Source of the DNA: Margaritifera margaritifera
Taxonomy: Eukaryota > Mollusca > Bivalvia > Unionida > Margaritiferidae
Assembly (NCBI GenBank): GCA_029931535.1
Contig: JAQPZY010001232.1
Location: 620,001-684,000 of the forward strand
Length of the DNA: 64,000 nucleotides
Direction: 5' to 3'
The notes beneath the pieces are model-generated. The model was not told where the DNA came from, ran no database searches, and worked only from the letters and a program-made list of their open reading frames with translations. A program made the translations under genes and the position numbers. How positions within the stretch are numbered: the stretch's first letter is position 1; the number at the start of each line of letters is the position of its first letter. This document shows positions 59,001 through 64,000 of this stretch, one piece after another.

Positions 59001-62000
59001 TAGTTTATTTAAAAGCAGTTTGTGAGACAGTATCAAATACTTTGGAAGAATCTATATAAATTGCATCAACTTGTGAATTACTATAAATTGTTGTGAAATA
59101 AAATCACTAAAACTTGATAAATTGGTTACAGTTGAATGCGTTGGCTTAAGACCTGCTGTTCTTCACATATGGTAGAAAAATGCTTATCTACAGGTTTATT
59201 TTCAAACTCTTATGATAGGATTGGCAACCGTGACACAGATCAATAATTTAAAACTTAATTTCTATCGTCTGACTTAAAAATCGGGGAAAACATTGGCTAT
59301 TTAAATACATCAGGAAAAGTACTAGACTTTAAAGACATGATACAAAATATGATATAGGTACACATAATTCATCAGCACACGTTATTTAAAGAATACCAGA
59401 TATTTTATGAAAACTACAGGCTTTTTCACATTAAGTTCATTAAAAACTTTGTGTACACGAGTACATTAATTGTTTATGTTATTTAAAGGGTCAATTGATG
59501 GAATGCAGTCGTGTATATCCGGTAAATAATCTACAAGATTGGAGTTATAAACACTTTTAAAGAAATTATTGAACTTGTTTCCAATTTCTAAAGCGACTGT
59601 AATTGCCAAAGGGACTGACTCTTCCTGCTTGTTGCATGTAACAAAATTCCAAAAACGTTTAGGGTTTTCTTTTATGGAAAATTCAGTAGTTGTGATATAA
59701 TCTCTTTATTTATTCTTTTGAATTTTGTTTTTATAGCTATTTTCTTGCTGCAGAAAAACATGGTACTGTTCGGAGTCTTTCCCACGTTCACACTTAAGAT
59801 ACTCTATCCAAGCGGTCTCTTTTTCTAACATTGAAGAAATCAAATCGTTAATATATCAGACAAGAAAACGTATCTATTTAAGTTTTGCAATTAGTACATG
59901 TTCAGTTATAATCAAATTTAAGTTTTTTTAAAAATGATCAGAAGGTTCATTTACATTTTCCAACGAATCCAAAGACCAATTTACAACTCAGCTTTTTCAT
60001 AATTAGAAGCAGTTCTGTCTGTCCAAGGTTGTAACACGTTTTACTCGGGTAAACAAATATATCCTGTTAGTGCCATATCATCAGAACCAAGGACACATTT
60101 TGTCAAATCTAACTGTACTTGTTCTAGTGAACTTACACTTACAATCCAATCCAACACGTTGCCTTTTCTGGTATGATTGCTGCTGAATGGATGTAAGTAG
60201 TATTAACTCATCACATTTAAAGTTGTGTTGCATTTGATGTTGTTCGAAACACAATGTGGTGACCAGTGGGGTTCACTATCATCAATTATCCAAATCATTT
60301 CAGGCAATGAAATCTCCAAGAATGTAAACTTCTGAAAACTGGTCCAAATTTTGCATAACTAAATGAATAGAACCATCAAAGTCGGAAATTTCATTTAAAG
60401 AAATATCCGGTGGGAGATATACTGTTGCAATATATGATTTTCTATGTAGAAAGTTTATTTTAATACACACACATTAAAAATTTGTTTCAATGTCAGGTCT
60501 GTTTCTAAAGTTGTGACCGTTTTTCACATCCAAATAAATAGCTATCACCTTTCTTTTTGTTCGAACCTTTTGCATATCTCTCTGTTCTGAAAATATTTAA
60601 ATTTTCGTTATTAGGAATTTTATTGTTGAATACGCCATCATGTAGCCAGGTGTTTTCCTGACACTTATAAAATCCATTTCATAGGAACAAAGAATTGCAG
60701 AAAAATCATCTAGTTTTTTTTATTACCCACCATGCATTCGGATAAAAGAGCTTTAAAGCAGTAGGACCTGGATTAATTTCTACATTTCCGCTAAGTAACC
60801 TCATAGTGCTATATGTCTGGAAATAGTATTTACTATATAACATCAAAAGTCCAAACTTTTCTTGTATTCTATTGTGCAAAGAGCATATAAAATGTTCAAC
60901 AAAACCCAGAGTAGCCTTAGGTGAGCCCGGCTGTGCTTTTACATTAATTAATTTGGATGTTTTGCATATTATATTAAAACTCGCCAGATATTGTGAAAAT
61001 AAGCCTGCTCCGATGTAGACCATGTTACATTAATTTAAAATATAACATTATTAAAATTATCTTTATTATTATACAATATTGTGCTGATATTATGCTTGTA
61101 ATTGTACTAATTTCTCATGCGATTGGGCCACTTCCTGTGGTCTCTCATCCTAAAGTTATTATGTAGTATTCTTGTCGTCCCTCGGAGTGACACTTTTTAT
61201 AGTTCTGACTTCAGTTTCATTTATGAATGCCACTTTATTATTATTACTTGTCTATTGTTATTATTATTTATCAGGCTGTTAGATGTTCATACAGAAACAC
61301 AGGGCCCAACAAGGTTCTATTTGGGTAAGCTGACAAATAAAAGTTCTGAATCTTTTTCTTTCAAAGTCTTTAGTACATACTCTGGCAAAGTTGAATTATT
61401 TCTGTCAGTCATTATTACAGAGACTATTTTCCGCAAAGTCTCTTATGTTTAGCTCAGTGTTGAATAAAAGCAGTTAAAGGCAGATATGCGTATATGTGGA
61501 TAAAAACAACGTTTGCCAATGTCCAAAAATATTATGACATTCGTGAAACCTTACATTCGTGAATAATCGTTTTTGACCTGAATACATTCATATATTGGCA
61601 CGACTTTATATTTGTATTTGTTATTTTTGTGTTTGATTAAAATTTCATAAATTGTTCAACCATAGAATTATAAATTTACTGTGGGAGCAGCCGATTGATT
61701 TGAATGTTGCTTTTTGGATAGCTTTCTGTTTCAGTCCTCTAGTTTTTAGAAGGTTCGAATATAGTTTTTGTTTTGTTTTGATTAAACCGGAAAAAGTTTC
61801 AATGTCGATTGCAATGTTAAGTTTCAAATTATTCGAATGCAAATTTCCGATATCTCACAATCCTAAATGTAATTTATTATAACCCGCATACTGACTGTTT
61901 GTCTTTCTTTATGATAGAATGGGAGGCTCGGACGAAATGTGTAATCTGGAGTTGTCTTTCAAATATGATGCAAAAGAAATAGACGCATTTCCTCAGTCCG

Positions 62001-62137
62001 TCAAATGTGGCTCTGACGCCCAAGAAACAGTGTGGTGCCCAAGTGGCGGACACGATCAAGTGGGTGTGTTATGTGACTTACAACGTGAGGCGGCTAATAA
62101 AACGGCTTTGGAAGATATCAACAGATTAATAATGTGA
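49068..62137 (+). CDS. PHM-like copper type II monooxygenase 2 (12 exons, 363 aa)
   Basis: Exons: 49068-49223, 50095-50152, 50837-50924, 51621-51724, 52129-52206, 52782-52839, 53768-53832, 54970-55050, 56201-56280, 56845-56898, 61275-61324, 61918-62137 (1092 bp, no stops). The signal segment is CQWIMLILVLINS. Ten of twelve exons have exactly the same length as in gene 1, and all phases agree. About 63% of 263 aligned residues are identical by hand count, so this is a tandem duplicate. All copper ligands are kept: HH in ITHHVSF, H in IQTHF, HTH in FAHTHNYG, M in DEMCNL. Rat PHM R240 is F and Y318 is E. The C47/C186 disulfide is absent; an extra Cys pair (VWCP and VLCDL) is shared with gene 1. 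The C-terminus is 17-18 residues longer (REAANKTALEDINRLIM). There is no PAL domain. The 50-bp exon 11 (AVRCSYRN...VLFG) was placed by homology, phase and splice sites. Confidence 0.92.
49663..50064 (-). other. Open frame in intron 1 of PHM-like gene 2, not called a gene
   Basis: A 133-codon frame antisense to the host gene. It has no recognisable domain, low-complexity basic and His/Gln-rich ends, and no splice or promoter support. Listed because it is the longest unexplained frame in this gene. Confidence 0.15.
53505..53530. repeat. (CCCA)n short repeat
   Basis: ccccacccacccacccaccc in intron 6 of PHM-like gene 2. Confidence 0.85.
55921..55998. repeat. (AT)n microsatellite
   Basis: AT tract with two G interruptions in intron 8 of PHM-like gene 2. 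Confidence 0.96.
56582..56701. repeat. ~60-bp tandem duplication in intron 9
   Basis: cgattgagagtaattacttt then gatat.aat.caataacagcagtat occurs twice in a row with a few substitutions. Confidence 0.9.
57836..61025 (-). mobile_element. Decayed non-LTR retrotransposon with 2A-like motif, in intron 10
   Basis: Order on the minus strand is that of a LINE. First comes a short ORF (61023-60706) containing LLSGNVEINPGP at 60798-60763, a 2A-like ribosome-skipping motif (D/NVExNPGP). Next are apurinic endonuclease fragments (YIATVYLPPDIS near 60445-60395; VYILGDF near 60330-60309). Then come RT fragments (YGVPHGLF near 58895-58870; YINDLLLVLEYSEYFVFADN then GKLY to 58773). Stops and frameshifts are frequent, and the RT box is FADN, not FADD, so it is inactive. 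The 3' end lies near an ATTT-repeat tail at 57825-57840. CR1/L2-type elements of marine invertebrates are known to carry such 2A motifs. It is inserted antisense to PHM-like gene 2. Confidence 0.85.
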
Positions 62138-62312
62138 TTCCGGGAATGTAGAAATAATCTTTATTATTTCAAAGACAACAAGGCATTTGTGCATACTAAA
62201 TTTTCTATACATCAGTGCTCAGTACATTTGACTGTCTCGTTCTGATATCGCTGAGTGAGGCATACATTGGTAACATAGAGTACACGCGTGTCTTTATAAA
62301 AATAACTAACTA

Positions 62313-62318
62313 AATAAA
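62313..62318 (+). terminator. Candidate polyadenylation signal of PHM-like gene 2
   Basis: aataaa about 175 bp after the stop codon at 62137. It is followed by aagaataacaaggtt and T-rich sequence. Confidence 0.5.
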
Positions 62319-64000
62319 TGGAAACAAGAATAACAAGGTTATATCTTTTATAATTTAACTTCAGATGATCAAACATTCTCTTTGTGTTCCTTGACGATTG
62401 AGCATGAATCCATTAATTGTGGCTTAGCGATCACGAAAAACGGTCTTGTGGTTACACTTAATTTCCAGAGTGCTCATTGCTGGATAGATTGTCTTTCAAA
62501 TACAATTTTTGACGTATAACTCTGGAACTGAAAATGCAGTCTAGAGTGCGATAGTATTCTCATTCTACACAAATGCATTTTGAGTTATGCAATCTCATTA
62601 TGTCAAAAAGCTTTCTCTGATTTTAGCAGTCAGTGAATGTCATTATCCAATTCCATGTGAAAAGGAAAAGGAATTTCCATTTGTACTCGTATGAGAACAG
62701 AACGCCGAATAGAATGCAACATACGACTTCTTAAATGACGAATTCTATTTTAGTATAAATCATGATGGCTAATTTTCATTTTGCAAGTATTTTGTAGCCC
62801 AGACGGACAATTCAGACACATTTAGCTGCAGAAATCCAAGTAAATGTGATTCCTTTTGCAATGTATGTAGTGGAAAGTGTGATGTAGATACAAGCAGTAA
62901 AACTGAAATATATGATAGATTTATCTTCACGATGTACGTAAACTTAAAATAAAGACTTTTTCTCATTAATGATTGTCCTCCTTCCTTTCATAGGCTTGTC
63001 AATAGACAATCTAAATTGTTTCAGCCACACTCATCTTTCCCTGCCCTTACACATATTATCAGGGACGATCAAATACGCTGGAATATAGATCAAGTTCTTT
63101 TTTCTCGGAGAATGAAGATGTGATAATATTAACATAAAACAATACTAGTTCAGCTTGATTTTCCCAACATTCACAATGATGAACCCTAGGAAACTATAGG
63201 GGATAACTTTGTTTTGGAAATCTATCGTCAGGCATTGTGAACAATCTAAACTAATATTTTATTATCCTACTAAATCTTGTTATCTGCATTGGTATTCTCC
63301 CGAACTCGTTAGAGTTAAACATTTTATCTTGGTGAAGTGACTACAAGAACATAAGTACATACATTAGTATGTGAGTCATAGTTTAGAATCGATATTTTGG
63401 TATAAAATATTGAAAAATGATTTGTTGTAGACAATTTATTAAAGCGATTTAATCTGGCTTTCAAGTCACACATTGCCTTTGCTGCTTGTATTGCTGGCGT
63501 TTTTATACACAGCACGAGCTCATAGAGATGAATTAGGAATCTGCAAACAAGAGTGTTGATGCTATTCACTTTACAATTGTGAAATTAACACAAAACTCAT
63601 AATTTTTATGATGAAAGGATATTATTTTCAGTGCACTATGTTACCCATCATCTTGTTTAAGCATAATTCTAGTTGAAAATAGAATTGTAAATTCAAAAGC
63701 GAAAATATATACTTAAAAACTAAACATATGCTCTTTTAGGCAAAAGAGACGAAAGTGGAATAATTTTATCATGATTTATTACAGCTCTGAACGCTGTCTG
63801 AGAAAAATGTACGAAGTGTCTCTTACAGTTAGTAATATATATGTTATTATTAAGTATCATCACTAAACTGACTTTGGAAAAAGGTTTAAAGATAAACCTA
63901 CATGTACAAGGAAGCCAAAAAGAAATTTTTAGTTCTATGAAACTTTAAAAGCTTATACATATTTGTTTTTACATAGCTTTTATTTCCAAAATGGCCCCTC
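62319..64000. other. 3' flank of PHM-like gene 2, no gene recognised
   Basis: No exon similar to those of the two PHM-like genes and no other coding signal is seen. A third tandem copy could begin beyond the window. Confidence 0.4.

Noticed and set aside
60706..61023. Host gene with a 2A-like sequence
   Set aside because: Neighbouring minus-strand DNA carries endonuclease and RT fragments in LINE order, so the frame belongs to a retrotransposon remnant.

Overview
The window is eukaryotic animal DNA. It is AT-rich, packed with (TA)n, (CT)n, (GT)n and (CA)n microsatellites, and its genes are split by introns with GT..AG borders. Remnants of Penelope-like, I-type and CR1/L2-like retroelements, tRNA-derived SINEs and small hAT-like MITEs fit a lophotrochozoan marine invertebrate, most likely a mollusc. 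That placement is inference from repeat content and gene family; no species can be named.

Three protein-coding loci can be supported. (1) On the minus strand, 14014 to 7915, an uninterrupted frame of about 6.1 kb encodes about 135 tandem copies of a 15-residue unit of the type (K/R)RSADDADNSFSTLT. A basic pair separates nearly every unit, as in a multi-copy secreted propeptide. The 5' exon that should carry the signal peptide was not found. (2) On the plus strand, 18542-40245, a 12-exon gene encodes a 345-residue, PHM-like, type II copper monooxygenase. (3) At 49068-62137 lies a tandem paralogue of 363 residues with the same 12 exons and the same intron phases. Both enzymes have a signal peptide and all six copper ligands of peptidylglycine alpha-hydroxylating monooxygenase (PHM). 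Both have replaced two of the three residues that hold the peptide carboxylate in rat PHM.

Layout: 1-7900 holds mobile-element debris (I-type LINE 3' end, 31-bp minisatellite, CR1-like 3' end, hairpin element, Penelope-like RT). 7915-14014 is the propeptide array. 14015-18490 is a divergent intergenic region. 18494-41161 is PHM-like gene 1, whose introns carry SINEs, a 39-bp minisatellite, nested MITEs and dispersed repeats. 41162-49000 is intergenic with microsatellites. 49016-62318 is PHM-like gene 2, whose intron 10 holds a decayed LINE with a 2A-like motif. 62319-64000 has no recognised gene.

The most interesting combination is a giant dibasic propeptide gene placed head-to-head with two peptide-hydroxylase-like enzymes whose substrate pockets have changed. 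The propeptide units do not end in glycine, so classical amidation of them by these enzymes is not expected. A functional link is therefore a hypothesis only.
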